A stretch of 64,000 bases of DNA from Vulcanimicrobiota bacterium. GTDB lineage: Bacteria; Vulcanimicrobiota; Vulcanimicrobiia; Vulcanimicrobiales; Vulcanimicrobiaceae. Made by a program: the position numbers and the translations under genes. Each line of letters begins with the position of its first letter. Positions within the stretch are counted from its first letter, which is position 1. A model generated the notes under the pieces. It was given only the letters and a program-made list of their open reading frames with translations. It was not told the origin of the DNA and did not search any database. Shown here piece after piece: positions 35,531-44,371 of the stretch. The stretch spans positions 37,664 through 101,663 of the forward strand of contig JAFANA010000086.1 of NCBI GenBank assembly GCA_019232905.1. Reading direction: 5' to 3'.

Positions 35531-35572
35531 GCGCGAACGGGGTGCCCGCATAAGCGTCGAAGCATCGGCGCA

Positions 35573-36841
35573 ATGGATACCCAGACCACGATCGAACGCG
35601 CTCAAGCCGTCCTTGCGGGAGGATGCGATTCTCCGGTTCGCAGCGGATGGGGTGTAAACGCCCCGATGTTCGTGCAGACGCGCGCGCACGGGGCGTCTGC
35701 GTATGACGAAAACGGACGGCGCTATATCGACTACATCATGGCGTACGGCCCGCTGCTCTTCGGGCACACGCATCCCTCGCTCGTCACGAACCTCGACGAG
35801 ATTGCCCGCGACGGGTTCGTCTGGGGCACGACGCATCCCGAAGAGATCCGCCTTGCCGAGCGCATTCGTTCGTATCTTCCCTCGATGGAACGCATGCGCT
35901 TCGTCTCGACCGGGACCGAGGCCGTCATGAGCGCGATCCGCGTCGCTCGTGCATACACGCGACGCAACCTGATTCTGAAGTTTGCGGGCAACTATCACGG
36001 CCACACCGATCTCGCATTACTCAACGCCGGTGCCTCCGCATATACGTCCGATGCGGCCGCGAGCGGTATTCCCGCGGGCGTCATGCGCGACGTCGTCGTC
36101 GCGCGCTATAACGACCTGGAAAGCGTCGATGTGTTCCTGCGCGGACGCGAAGATGAGCTTGCGGCCGTCATCGTCGAGCCGATTGTCGGTAACATGGGAT
36201 ACGTTACGCCCGTTTCGGGATTTCTCGAAGGCCTGCGCGAGCGCACGCAGCGCTACGGCGCGCTTCTGATCTTTGATGAAGTGATCACGTGGCTGCGATT
36301 CGGCCTGCATGGCGCGCAAGGACGAATCGGCGTTGCGCCCGACATGACGACGATCGGGAAGATAATGGGCGGCGGTGCGCCGATCGCGGCATTCGGCGGC
36401 CGCGAAGAGATCATGCGAGTGCTGGCACCCGAAGGTCAGACGTTCACCGGCGGGACGCACGGCGGAAATCCGTTCTGTGTTGCGATGGCGCACCGCGTCA
36501 TCGATCTGCTGGTCGAACATCCCGAATACTACGACTACATGGACGGACTTGCGCGCCGGCTCGCCGAGGGTATCCGCGGCCACTTTCGCGAGCGCAGCCT
36601 TCCGTACACCGTCGTACAAAGCGAGTCGATCGTCGACTTCAAATTTCGTCCGGGGCCGCCGAACCGCAATTACGACGACGCCCTCGCTGCGGACAGAGTG
36701 AAGTACGCAGCGTACTACGCGGCGATGTTCGAACGCGGCATCCTCCTGCCGCCTTCACAAAACGAAGTCATGTTCGTCTCCGTCGCGCACACGCACGCCG
36801 ATATCGACGACACGATTGCAGCGATCGGCGAGTCGCTCTAG
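35573..36841 (+). CDS. hemL: Glutamate-1-semialdehyde 2,1-aminomutase-like class III aminotransferase
   Basis: 422 residues. The HemL-like blocks are RAQAVLAGGCDSPVR, YIDYIMAYGPLLFGHTHP, STGTEAVMSAIRVARAYT and FAGNYHGHTD; the PLP lysine is Lys263 in TIGKIMGGGAPIAAFGG. HemL converts glutamate-1-semialdehyde to 5-aminolevulinate, the first tetrapyrrole precursor. Related class III aminotransferases outside haem synthesis look similar, and no other hem gene is near, so some doubt remains. A GNAT gene starts three bases after the stop. Confidence 0.83.
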   Translation: MDTQTTIERAQAVLAGGCDSPVRSGWGVNAPMFVQTRAHGASAYDENGRRYIDYIMAYGPLLFGHTHPSLVTNLDEIARDGFVWGTTHPEEIRLAERIRSYLPSMERMRFVSTGTEAVMSAIRVARAYTRRNLILKFAGNYHGHTDLALLNAGASAYTSDAAASGIPAGVMRDVVVARYNDLESVDVFLRGREDELAAVIVEPIVGNMGYVTPVSGFLEGLRERTQRYGALLIFDEVITWLRFGLHGAQGRIGVAPDMTTIGKIMGGGAPIAAFGGREEIMRVLAPEGQTFTGGTHGGNPFCVAMAHRVIDLLVEHPEYYDYMDGLARRLAEGIRGHFRERSLPYTVVQSESIVDFKFRPGPPNRNYDDALAADRVKYAAYYAAMFERGILLPPSQNEVMFVSVAHTHADIDDTIAAIGESL

Positions 36842-36843
36842 CG

Positions 36844-37371
36844 GTGACGAACGTGCCCGTCCTTGAAACGTCGCGGCTTCGCTTGCGCGCGCATCGCGAG
36901 GATGACTATTCCGCGTGCTGCGCGATGTGGGAGGATCCGCAGGTGACGCGGTTCATCGGAGGCCGTCCGTCGACACCGCAACAGACGTGGGTCAGAATCG
37001 TCGGATATCGCGGCCACTGGGTCTTGCGAAACTACGGCTATTGGGCCATCGAGGAGAAGAGCACGGGCCGGTTTATCGGCGAGCTCGGGTTTGCGGATTT
37101 CAAACGCGACATCGTCGCGGCGATGCGCGACGTTCCCGAACTCGGCTTCGCGCTCGTTTCGAGCGAGCACGGCAAAGGTTACGCAACGGAAGCGGTTCAC
37201 GCAGCGCTGCAATGGGGTGATGTGCATTTGCCGTCAAAGCGCACGGTCTGCCTCGTGAATGAAGCGAATGCAGCGTCGCTGCGCATCGTCGGGAACGCAG
37301 GCTATCGTGAGTTCAACCGCACGAACTTCAACGATAGCCCGGTCATCTTGCTCGAACGAATCGCATCCTAA
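36844..37371 (+). CDS. GNAT family N-acetyltransferase (RimJ/RimL-like)
   Basis: 175 residues from GTG 36844, three bases past the hemL stop; the frame upstream is shadow. VLETSRLRLRAHREDDYSAC and the acetyl-CoA segment SSEHGKGYATEAVHAALQW mark the RimJ/RimL-like branch. The substrate is unknown. Its stop overlaps that of a second, unrelated GNAT gene by four bases. Confidence 0.88.
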   Translation: MTNVPVLETSRLRLRAHREDDYSACCAMWEDPQVTRFIGGRPSTPQQTWVRIVGYRGHWVLRNYGYWAIEEKSTGRFIGELGFADFKRDIVAAMRDVPELGFALVSSEHGKGYATEAVHAALQWGDVHLPSKRTVCLVNEANAASLRIVGNAGYREFNRTNFNDSPVILLERIAS

Positions 37372-37859
37372 AGCGCTCGCTGCAGCCACATGACGTCGAA
37401 CCACTTTCCGAATTTATATCCGGCCTCGCGATAGACGCCGACGTCCGAGAATCCGAACCGGCGATGCAACGCAATGCTCGCGGGATTGGGCAGGGTGATC
37501 CCCGCGAACGCCCGGTGCAGATTGCGCGCTTCGAGCATCGCAAACAGCCTGCTGTAAAGCGTCGTTCCGACGCCCGTTCGGCGCGCGTACTCCTCCACGT
37601 AAACGCTCACATCGACCGAGTACCGATATCCCGCGCGCTCGCGATGCCGTCCCGCATACGCATAGCCGAGAATGTCGTCACCGTCGCATGCAACGATCCA
37701 CGGGTACGACGCCGTGGTCGTTTCGATCCGCCTGCGAATCTCATCCGTATCAGGCGCAACCTCTTCAAGCGAAATGATCGTCTGCTCGACGATCGGCTGA
37801 CAAATCGCGGCAATCGCTGCAGCGTCCTCGAGCACGGCACCGCGAACCTCTAGAGTCAT
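37368..37859 (-). CDS. GNAT acetyltransferase, phosphinothricin-acetyltransferase-like
   Basis: 163 residues. EARNLHRAFAGITLPNPASIALHRRFGF followed by GVYREAGYKFGKWFDVMWLQR is the distinctive C-terminal half of the PAT/Bar branch; the acetyl-CoA loop is RRTGVGTTLYSRL. Most family members acetylate small amino-acid-like compounds; resistance is not implied. It is convergent with the previous GNAT gene. Confidence 0.88.
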   Translation of the reverse strand: MTLEVRGAVLEDAAAIAAICQPIVEQTIISLEEVAPDTDEIRRRIETTTASYPWIVACDGDDILGYAYAGRHRERAGYRYSVDVSVYVEEYARRTGVGTTLYSRLFAMLEARNLHRAFAGITLPNPASIALHRRFGFSDVGVYREAGYKFGKWFDVMWLQRAL

Positions 37860-37884
37860 TGCGCGCAGTTCTACCGTGCGCGGC

Positions 37885-38490
37885 TCATCGAACCTGTGGC
37901 CGAATGGCCAAATCGCCTCGCTCGAGGTGTTCCCGTTGTACTAGTCCTTCAGGCCACGGTTCGGGCAGAGGGAGGCGCGGTGTATTGCGCGGGTAGGTTC
38001 CCTCAGGATAGCGCGCCCGGAAATTCTTGCAGAGCAGTGCAAGGTATTCAAAATCCTCCCACATCGTGTAACCCAGCATCGCTCGTGATGTTGCGATAAA
38101 GGGCGCGAGATGGTCCCAACACATAACGACCGGAAAGTAAAAGAGGTCGCACGCGAGCGTTCGATCGACCATGCGATGCTTTACGAGCGGTGCGATCGCT
38201 CCGTCGATGAAGTTTCCGATGTCGCGGACGATCTCGCTTTCGCGCGTCGTCCGGTCGAGCAGTCGCCGGCGAAATTCGGGATCGTCCGTTCGCTCCGGCA
38301 GCTCGAAGCGAATAAAACATATCCCTTCCTGAAAGTCCGGAACCTCCATGCGGTGGCGCAGCTCGGTAAACACGGCGATTTGATTGGTGTTGCGCAAGTG
38401 GCGCACTTGAACGAGCGCCGCAACCGCAGTCGCAGCAATTACCACGAACGTCGCCACCGAAGCGATGGCGGCAAGCCATTCGGCCGTCAC
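37885..38490 (-). CDS. Membrane-anchored DUF4760-like protein
   Basis: 201 residues from a GTG. One N-terminal membrane helix (about 5-29, LAAIASVATFVVIAATAVAALVQV) precedes a helical cytoplasmic part with FTELRHRMEVPDFQEG and CWDHLAPFIATSR, like uncharacterised DUF4760 proteins. No catalytic motif is seen. It lies between the antiporter and the PAT-like gene on the same strand. Confidence 0.65.
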   Translation of the reverse strand: MTAEWLAAIASVATFVVIAATAVAALVQVRHLRNTNQIAVFTELRHRMEVPDFQEGICFIRFELPERTDDPEFRRRLLDRTTRESEIVRDIGNFIDGAIAPLVKHRMVDRTLACDLFYFPVVMCWDHLAPFIATSRAMLGYTMWEDFEYLALLCKNFRARYPEGTYPRNTPRLPLPEPWPEGLVQREHLERGDLAIRPQVR

Positions 38491-38548
38491 GCACGACTAT
38501 TTCCGAATACTTGTATGAAAACTTTTTTCGAGCAGGCCTTGGCCGCGT

Positions 38549-40726
38549 TCAGCCGCTTTTCGGCACGAGCAACGCGACCGGCGTCGGTGCATATCGCAGC
38601 ACGAGATCGGCCGTGTCGCCGAAAAACGGCGTTCCGCGTGCCGATTGTTCGCTCGCGCCGAGAAGGCATAATCCGACGTCCGGCTTTTCCAATTCGCCCA
38701 AGATCGTCCGCGCCGGCAGCGCTGCGCGCTCGATGCGGCTCTCGAGATGAACCTCGAGAACGCGCGCGCGATCTTCGAGTTCGCGTAGCGATTCGGATGC
38801 CGTGCGTTCGCGCCGCTGCATCTGCTCGTAGGCTGCCGCGTTTTCCGCAGGAAGCTGGGGGACGACGCTGATGGCATAAACGGTCGCGCCGAGTCCGGAC
38901 GCTAAGGCCAACGCAAGATCTCCGGCTGCGCGCGCCGCTTCACGGCCCGTGAAGGGAACAACGATGCGGCGTACGTGCTCGATCTGAAACTCGACCGACG
39001 AGGAGACGACGAGCGTATCGCACGGAGCATTTCGAATGACCGAATCGATCGTTGCGCCGAAGAGTGCGCCGTTGTGGCGAGGCGGCGCAGCTCCGACGAC
39101 AATCAATTGAAATCCGCCGCGTTCGGCCGCATTCAGAATCGCGCCGTCCGGACGGTCACCCGTTGCCTCGTGTTCCTCGACGTCGATCGGCTCGTCGCCT
39201 TGAACATGCTTCGATTCATCGACCAATTTGCGTTCGGCCCGGTCTCTGGTCGTGTCGTTGTTGGACGAATTCTCGATGCGCAACACGACGATCTCGAGCG
39301 GTTCGTCGGCGTGTGCCTTCGAACGCGTAAGGGCGCGCGCGAACTCCGGCCCCGCCTCCGATTGCGTTCGCGGGAGAAGCGGGACCAGCACGCGCCGCAG
39401 CTGCGGCGTATACGCATGTTCGTCTTGTTCCTCGCGCTCGATGCGCGCGCGTTCCTCGCTGCTCGGCGGCACAAACCGAAACGCAACCCGCATCACACTC
39501 GGCACTACGAGAATCGTCACGACGGAGAGCAGTACGATGACGGAAAACATGATCGGCGAAAGAATGCCGAGGCTTAATCCCAGCACGGCGACGACGATCT
39601 CCATCGACCCACGCACGTTCATTCCGATCCCTACGAGCAGCGCTTCACGCCAAGGCATTCGCCCGAGAAGGCCCCCGAGCGTGCATCCAATCAACTTTCC
39701 GGCGACGGCAATCCCGATAAAAGCCGCTGCAATCGGGATCACGCGGCCCTGCGATAACTGCGTCAAATCCACCCGCATGCCGGCGAGTACGAAGAAGAGC
39801 GGCACGAGAAAGCCGCGCGTCAGGACGCGGATGTTCTCGACGGTCACACGATCGATGCGCGGAACGTTTGCAGCAATGACGCCGAAGACGAACGCGCCGA
39901 GAATTTGATGCAGCCCGAGCGCTTCCGTGATCGCTGAAAATGCCAACGCGAGGACGATCGTGACCGAGAACACGGGGACGTCAATGAGCGCGTACGTTCG
40001 AATGATTCGTAGAATCCACGAGACGAGACGGCGCCCGAAGAGAAAAGCGCAGCCGAGAAAGACGGCGGTCTTGATCACGACGAGCAGAATCGGCACGGTC
40101 TGCGCCGAGCCCGTTGCCCCGCCGGGACGAACCGAGGCGCTCGCAATGCCTGAGACCAGCGCGAGCAAGATCCATCCGAGCGTTTCGTCGAAGACGCCGC
40201 CCGCAAGAATTATCTTCGATGCAGTGCGTCGCATTTGCCCGAGGTCGGTCAGCACCTTTGCGATCACACTGACCGCCGAAATCGACATTGCGAGCGCAAG
40301 AAAAAGCGAAAAAGCAACGCGCGAACCGCTGCTCCCGATCAACGAGGCCGGAAGCGTGAGTGCGAGCAACAATCCGCCGGCGAAGGGCAAGATGACGCCG
40401 CCGACGGTTGCAAAAAGCGCTGGTTTGGCTTCGCGGCGTAAGGAGCCGAACTTCATCTCCATGCCGGTGAGCGCAAGCAGCAAGATGATGCCCGCCCAGG
40501 AGAACGGCTCGACGAGTTGCGCCCCGTGTTGCATCGTGTGCAACGCGGATTTGGAGATGATCCCTAAAAGGGACGGTCCGAGCACGACGCCGGCGAGAAC
40601 TTCACCTAGGACCTGTGGTTGGCGCAGCCGGACAGCGACTTCGCCGCACAAGCGCGCCAGCGCAACGAACAGTGGAAGTGCAACGAGTAAGATGAGCACT
40701 TCGTGCTCGCTAAGCTGCTTGGGCAC
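38549..40726 (-). CDS. CPA2 cation/proton antiporter with C-terminal universal stress (Usp) domains
   Basis: 725 residues from a GTG. Residues about 1-415 are a Na+/H+ exchanger-type membrane domain with about 12 helices, including LGEVLAGVVLGPSLLG and GGVFDETLGWILLAL (the paired Asp region of CPA2 transporters). Residues about 440-720 hold Usp-like repeats, including IVVGAAPPRHNGALFGATIDSVIRNAPCDTLVV with the nucleotide loop. Fusion of these domains is known in bacteria and suggests regulation by ATP or stress. No ion specificity can be assigned. Confidence 0.92.
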   Translation of the reverse strand: MPKQLSEHEVLILLVALPLFVALARLCGEVAVRLRQPQVLGEVLAGVVLGPSLLGIISKSALHTMQHGAQLVEPFSWAGIILLLALTGMEMKFGSLRREAKPALFATVGGVILPFAGGLLLALTLPASLIGSSGSRVAFSLFLALAMSISAVSVIAKVLTDLGQMRRTASKIILAGGVFDETLGWILLALVSGIASASVRPGGATGSAQTVPILLVVIKTAVFLGCAFLFGRRLVSWILRIIRTYALIDVPVFSVTIVLALAFSAITEALGLHQILGAFVFGVIAANVPRIDRVTVENIRVLTRGFLVPLFFVLAGMRVDLTQLSQGRVIPIAAAFIGIAVAGKLIGCTLGGLLGRMPWREALLVGIGMNVRGSMEIVVAVLGLSLGILSPIMFSVIVLLSVVTILVVPSVMRVAFRFVPPSSEERARIEREEQDEHAYTPQLRRVLVPLLPRTQSEAGPEFARALTRSKAHADEPLEIVVLRIENSSNNDTTRDRAERKLVDESKHVQGDEPIDVEEHEATGDRPDGAILNAAERGGFQLIVVGAAPPRHNGALFGATIDSVIRNAPCDTLVVSSSVEFQIEHVRRIVVPFTGREAARAAGDLALALASGLGATVYAISVVPQLPAENAAAYEQMQRRERTASESLRELEDRARVLEVHLESRIERAALPARTILGELEKPDVGLCLLGASEQSARGTPFFGDTADLVLRYAPTPVALLVPKSG

Positions 40727-40756
40727 GACCCGTTTGTACCCAGCTCGCTCGATTGT

Positions 40757-41026
40757 TTACGTTCCGAACCGCTTCTCCGCGCGAGCTTTTGCCCGGGCTG
40801 TCCACTCCGCGCGGTCGCGCGGCGGCGCCGTTGTGACGAGTGAATTCATCAACCGGCTCGCCGCAGCCGCCACTTCGTCAACGGCGCGGTGGAAGGCTGG
40901 CTCATTGGCTTGCGACGGGTGCGTGAATCCCGAGAGTTTGCGCACGAACTGTACCGAGGCGGCGCGAATTTCGTCTTCGGTGGCGGGAGGCTCGAAGTTA
41001 TAAAGCGTGCGAATGTTGCGACACAT
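40757..41026 (-). CDS. DUF2277 family protein
   Basis: 89 residues from ATG 41026; the family always begins MCRNIRTLYNFEPPAT, which fixes the start. FVRKLSGFTHPSQANE is also characteristic. Function unknown. The start codon overlaps the divergent aminotransferase start in a single CATG (41024-41027). GGGAG lies ten bases upstream of the ATG, inside the neighbour's coding sequence. Confidence 0.9.
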   Translation of the reverse strand: MCRNIRTLYNFEPPATEDEIRAASVQFVRKLSGFTHPSQANEPAFHRAVDEVAAAASRLMNSLVTTAPPRDRAEWTARAKARAEKRFGT

Positions 41027-42200
41027 GCTGACCAAACTCCCATTCGATGCGGCGATCGATCTCGAGTCCTTGCAAAAGCGAACCAGCGAGAAGTGGCGTC
41101 ATTATCCCGCCGACGTTCTGCCGGTCTTTGTCGCGGAGAGCGATTTCCCGCTTGCCGAGCCCATCGCGCAGCGGCTGCGCGCGGCGATCGATAGCGGAGA
41201 CCTCGGCTATGCCCAACCGCTTGGTCTCGGCGAGGCCTATGCCTCGTTTGCGCAGCAGCGATACGGCCTCACGGTCGATCCTGCCGACGTTCACGCGCTG
41301 CCTGAAGTCATGGTCGGCGTTGCGGAAATTCTGCGCGCAATTTCGGCGCTTGGTGGGTTCGGTGACGAGGTCATCATTAATACGCCGGTCTATCCACCGT
41401 TCTTCTCGACGATCCAAGAAGCCGGTTGGACGATCTCCGATGCGCCGCTTCGTCGTGACGGCACGCGCTTCGCATTGGACTTCGACGCGGTCGAAGCACG
41501 AATGCGTGACGGCGCACGGGTGCTGCTGCTGTGCAGCCCGCATAATCCCGTCGGGCGCGTCCACACCAGCGAGGAGTTGCGCGAACTCGCGGCGCTCGCG
41601 CAACGCTACTCCGTCATTGTGTTGAGCGACGAGATTCACGCGCCGCTCGTGTTACCCGGCGCGACCTTCGCGCCGTTTTCCGCCGTTGCGAACGGCTACG
41701 GCATCACGTCGGTTACGATCACATCCGCATCGAAGGGTTGGAACACCGCGGGACTCAAGTGTGCGATCGCGATCGGATCGGACGACGCGTCACGCGAACT
41801 GCTACGCCGCTTACCGAATGCAATGACCGAGCGAACCGGTCATCTCGGCGTCCACGCGACGATTGCCGCGTTCACGGAAGGTATTCCGTATCTCGATATC
41901 GTCGTCGCCCACCTCGACGGTATGCGCGCGCAACTGCGCTACATCTTCGATCGTGCCGGACTGAACGCAATCCGGTTTACGCCGCCGGATGCCGGCTATC
42001 TCGCCTGGCTCGACTGCACCGCACTCGGCCTCGATCATCCCGCGGCAACATTTTATAAACGGGGCAAAGTCGCACTCAACCCGGGGACCGCCTTCGGCAA
42101 GGCCTACCCGCAATGGGTTCGCTTCAACTTCGCCACCTCAACCGCAATCGTAGAAGAAGCCGCGCGGCGAATGTCCACCGCTTTGACACAGACAGGCTAG
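41025..42200 (+). CDS. PatB/MalY-like aminotransferase (cystathionine beta-lyase type)
   Basis: 391 residues from ATG 41025; the family N-terminus (FDAAIDLESLQKRTSEKW, matching FD..ID....SVKW) starts right here. LLCSPHNPVGRV, VLSDEIHAPLVLPG and the PLP lysine Lys237 in TSASKGWNTAGL are standard for PatB/MalY. These enzymes cleave C-S bonds of cystathionine or cysteine conjugates. Upstream in-frame starts at 41007 and 41013 cannot be fully excluded. Its stop and the soxR stop share a CTAG. Confidence 0.9.
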   Translation: MLTKLPFDAAIDLESLQKRTSEKWRHYPADVLPVFVAESDFPLAEPIAQRLRAAIDSGDLGYAQPLGLGEAYASFAQQRYGLTVDPADVHALPEVMVGVAEILRAISALGGFGDEVIINTPVYPPFFSTIQEAGWTISDAPLRRDGTRFALDFDAVEARMRDGARVLLLCSPHNPVGRVHTSEELRELAALAQRYSVIVLSDEIHAPLVLPGATFAPFSAVANGYGITSVTITSASKGWNTAGLKCAIAIGSDDASRELLRRLPNAMTERTGHLGVHATIAAFTEGIPYLDIVVAHLDGMRAQLRYIFDRAGLNAIRFTPPDAGYLAWLDCTALGLDHPAATFYKRGKVALNPGTAFGKAYPQWVRFNFATSTAIVEEAARRMSTALTQTG

Positions 42201-42637
42201 GTTAACGGCTCGATGTAGCGCGCTCCCGGGCCTTCGGAGCCGGCCACATCCATGGGGTTGCGGAGCGGACACGTATCGAGCGACAGACATCCGCAGCCGA
42301 TGCAGTCGCCGAGTTGATCGCGCAGCGCAGTCAGCCGCGCGATGCGATCTTCGAGGTCGGCTTTCCATCGCTTCGAAAGACGTGACCATTCTTTCGCCGT
42401 GATCGTGCGATCCTCGGGAAGCACCGAGAGCGCGTCGTGAATCTCGCTTAGCGCAATGCCGGCACGTTGCGCCACTTTGATGACCGCTATGCGCCGCAAC
42501 TCCGCGCGCGGAAAGCGCCGTTGATTCCCCGGGCTTCGCGTGCTGTGGATCAAGCCTTTTGATTCGTAGAAGTGGAGGGTCGAAACCGGGACGCCGCTGC
42601 GTTCCGCCACTTCACCGACGCTGAGGAAATCTTCCAT
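42197..42637 (-). CDS. soxR: SoxR, redox-sensing MerR-family regulator
   Basis: 146 residues. The MerR HTH (LSVGEVAERSGVPVSTLHFYE) and long dimerisation helix are followed by CIGCGCLSLDTC, with Cys112, Cys115, Cys117 and Cys123 in the C-x2-C-x-C-x5-C spacing that holds the [2Fe-2S] cluster in SoxR. Oxidation of the cluster by redox-active compounds triggers activation. A SoxR-type operator lies at 42645-42664, between this gene and the divergent SDR gene, which is therefore the likely target. Confidence 0.95.
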   Translation of the reverse strand: MEDFLSVGEVAERSGVPVSTLHFYESKGLIHSTRSPGNQRRFPRAELRRIAVIKVAQRAGIALSEIHDALSVLPEDRTITAKEWSRLSKRWKADLEDRIARLTALRDQLGDCIGCGCLSLDTCPLRNPMDVAGSEGPGARYIEPLT

Positions 42638-42641
42638 GGTA

Positions 42642-42672
42642 TTGACCTAAAGTATACTCGAGGTTGTAAGGT
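42642..42672 (+). promoter_or_regulatory. SoxR-type promoter/operator of the SDR-QueA-like operon
   Basis: TTGACC at 42642-42647 is followed after 19 bases by TAAGGT at 42667-42672. The over-long 19-base spacer carries the dyad ACCTAAAGTA/TACTCGAGGT (42645-42664, 8 of 10 positions symmetric). This copies the E. coli soxS layout, where the dyad sits in a 19-bp spacer starting at the -35. Its position between soxR and the SDR gene supports the assignment. AAGG in the putative -10 could also serve as a ribosome site for the ATG at 42679. Confidence 0.75.
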
Positions 42673-42678
42673 TGCGCC

Positions 42679-43407
42679 ATGGAGAACGATTGGTATGAAG
42701 CAGGACACGTCGCGATCGTCACGGGCGGTTCGCGCGGCTTGGGAAAGGCCGTCGCGCGCGAGTTGCTAGCGCGAGGATTGCACGTGGTTATCGACGGTCG
42801 CGACGAAGCGGCACTGGCGGCCGCGCGTGACGAACTTGCACGCGTCGGGAACGTGATCGCAGTTCCGGGCGACGTCGCCGATCAGCAGCACGTACACGAC
42901 CTCATCGCGAGCGCGCGTCAGCTCCGGCGCCTCGACCTGGTCGTCAACAACGCGTCGACGCTCGGCGAAATTCCGTTGCCACGCGTAGAAGAACTCTCGC
43001 GCGAAACCTTCGAGCGCATCTTCCAAGTGAATCTCTTTGCGCCGATTCATATCATGCAACACGCGCTGCACGTGATGCGCCGGTCCGCCGAAGGTGGAAC
43101 GATCGTCAATATCACGTCCGATGCAGCGATCGAGGCGTATCCGGCATGGGGCGGTTACGGCGCCAGTAAAGCGGCGCTCGAACACGTCTCACGCGTGCTC
43201 GCGACCGAGTTGGATGGTACTCACGTGCGCGTGCTCGTGGCCGATCCCGGCGACATGGACACGCAAATGCACCGCGACGCGATTCCCGATGCCGACCCGC
43301 GCGATCTGCGGGACCCTGCCGATTCCGCTCGCGCGCTGCTGCGCGCCGTCGCCGAGATGAAGGAGGCTTACGTTCGTGTACGCCTTGCAGACCTCGTCCC
43401 TGCGTAA
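42679..43407 (+). CDS. Short-chain dehydrogenase/reductase under likely SoxR control
   Basis: 242 residues. TGGSRGLGKAVA (about 15-26), NNAS, and the catalytic YGASKAALEH with the upstream NITSD Ser are as expected. The ATG is only seven bases from the end of the putative -10, so the transcript may be nearly leaderless. Context with SoxR suggests it reduces a redox-active compound such as a quinone, which remains an inference. The next gene starts inside its last 32 bases. Confidence 0.92.
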   Translation: MENDWYEAGHVAIVTGGSRGLGKAVARELLARGLHVVIDGRDEAALAAARDELARVGNVIAVPGDVADQQHVHDLIASARQLRRLDLVVNNASTLGEIPLPRVEELSRETFERIFQVNLFAPIHIMQHALHVMRRSAEGGTIVNITSDAAIEAYPAWGGYGASKAALEHVSRVLATELDGTHVRVLVADPGDMDTQMHRDAIPDADPRDLRDPADSARALLRAVAEMKEAYVRVRLADLVPA

Positions 43408-44371
43408 CGCCTCTGCGCCTCCCGAACGCCGCGGCATTGCGCGCGACGGAGTAAAACTGCTCGTCACACACCGCGCCTCGGCAACGAACCGTCACCTGAT
43501 TTTCCGGGATCTGCCTTCAGTCCTCAATCCGGGCGATCTCCTCGTTGTAAACGACTCGGCAACGATCCCCGCTGCGATAACGGCGACACGCGCAAGCGGC
43601 GAGCAATTGCAGGTGCACGTCGCGACGAAGATCGACGAACGCATCTGGATCAGCGAACCGCGCGATACGGTGCTCTGCGGCGAGGAGCTGCGCTTACCGG
43701 GCGGAGGATCGCTGGTTGCCATTGCGCCGCTCGATCCCGAGTATCCGCGCTTGTGGTATGCGTGGTATCAACTTCCGATGCCGATGTACGCGTATCTCGC
43801 GTTGTACGGCAAGCCGATTCACTACGGTTACGTCACGGAAGACTTTCCGCTGAACGACTATCAAACAATCTTCGGACGGGAGACGGGATCCTCGGAGATG
43901 CCTTCGGCGGCGCGGCCGTTTACGGCGCGAGTCGTCGATGCACTCCATCAACGCGGCATAGAAATCGCAACGATCACGCTGCACTGCGGCGTCGCGAGTC
44001 TGGAAGAACCCGAACGTCCACCGGCCGAACGCTATCGCGTACCGGTTGAAAGCGCCGAGGGTGTGAATGCTGCGCGAAATGAAGGGCGCCGTGTCATTGC
44101 CGTCGGCTCGACCGCACTGCGGGCGCTCGAATCTTCGTTCGACGGCAACCGGATCATCGCATCGAGCGGATGGACCGATCTCGTGATCGGCGAGCGGTAT
44201 TGCGTTCGCACGGTCGACGGATTACTAACGGGATTCCACGATAGTGCAGCCACGCATCAAGCGATCTTGCGCGCGTTTCTCGGCCGTGGACTACTTGCGT
44301 CTGCGTACGCGGAAGCGGCTGATGCCGGATACCATCAACACGAATTTGGGGACGTTCAGCTGATTATATAG
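43376..44371 (+). CDS. QueA-like S-adenosylmethionine:tRNA ribosyltransferase-isomerase
   Basis: 331 residues from GTG 43376, preceded by a perfect AAGGAGG eight bases upstream within the SDR gene. LLVVNDSATIPA (VNDTRV-like), PMPMYAYLALYG, ATITLHCGVASLEEPERPPAERY and LLTGFHDSAATHQAILRAF correspond to successive QueA motifs (LHVGxGTF, TNFHLPxST). QueA makes epoxyqueuosine on tRNA. The sequence is divergent and no tgt or other queuosine gene is near, so a related reaction is possible. Confidence 0.82.
   Translation: MYALQTSSLRNASAPPERRGIARDGVKLLVTHRASATNRHLIFRDLPSVLNPGDLLVVNDSATIPAAITATRASGEQLQVHVATKIDERIWISEPRDTVLCGEELRLPGGGSLVAIAPLDPEYPRLWYAWYQLPMPMYAYLALYGKPIHYGYVTEDFPLNDYQTIFGRETGSSEMPSAARPFTARVVDALHQRGIEIATITLHCGVASLEEPERPPAERYRVPVESAEGVNAARNEGRRVIAVGSTALRALESSFDGNRIIASSGWTDLVIGERYCVRTVDGLLTGFHDSAATHQAILRAFLGRGLLASAYAEAADAGYHQHEFGDVQLII

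Noticed and set aside
37368..37859. Calling the PAT-like GNAT gene or the Vgb-like lipoprotein antibiotic-resistance genes
   Set aside because: Both families are broad, most members act on other or unknown substrates, and nothing in the context indicates resistance.
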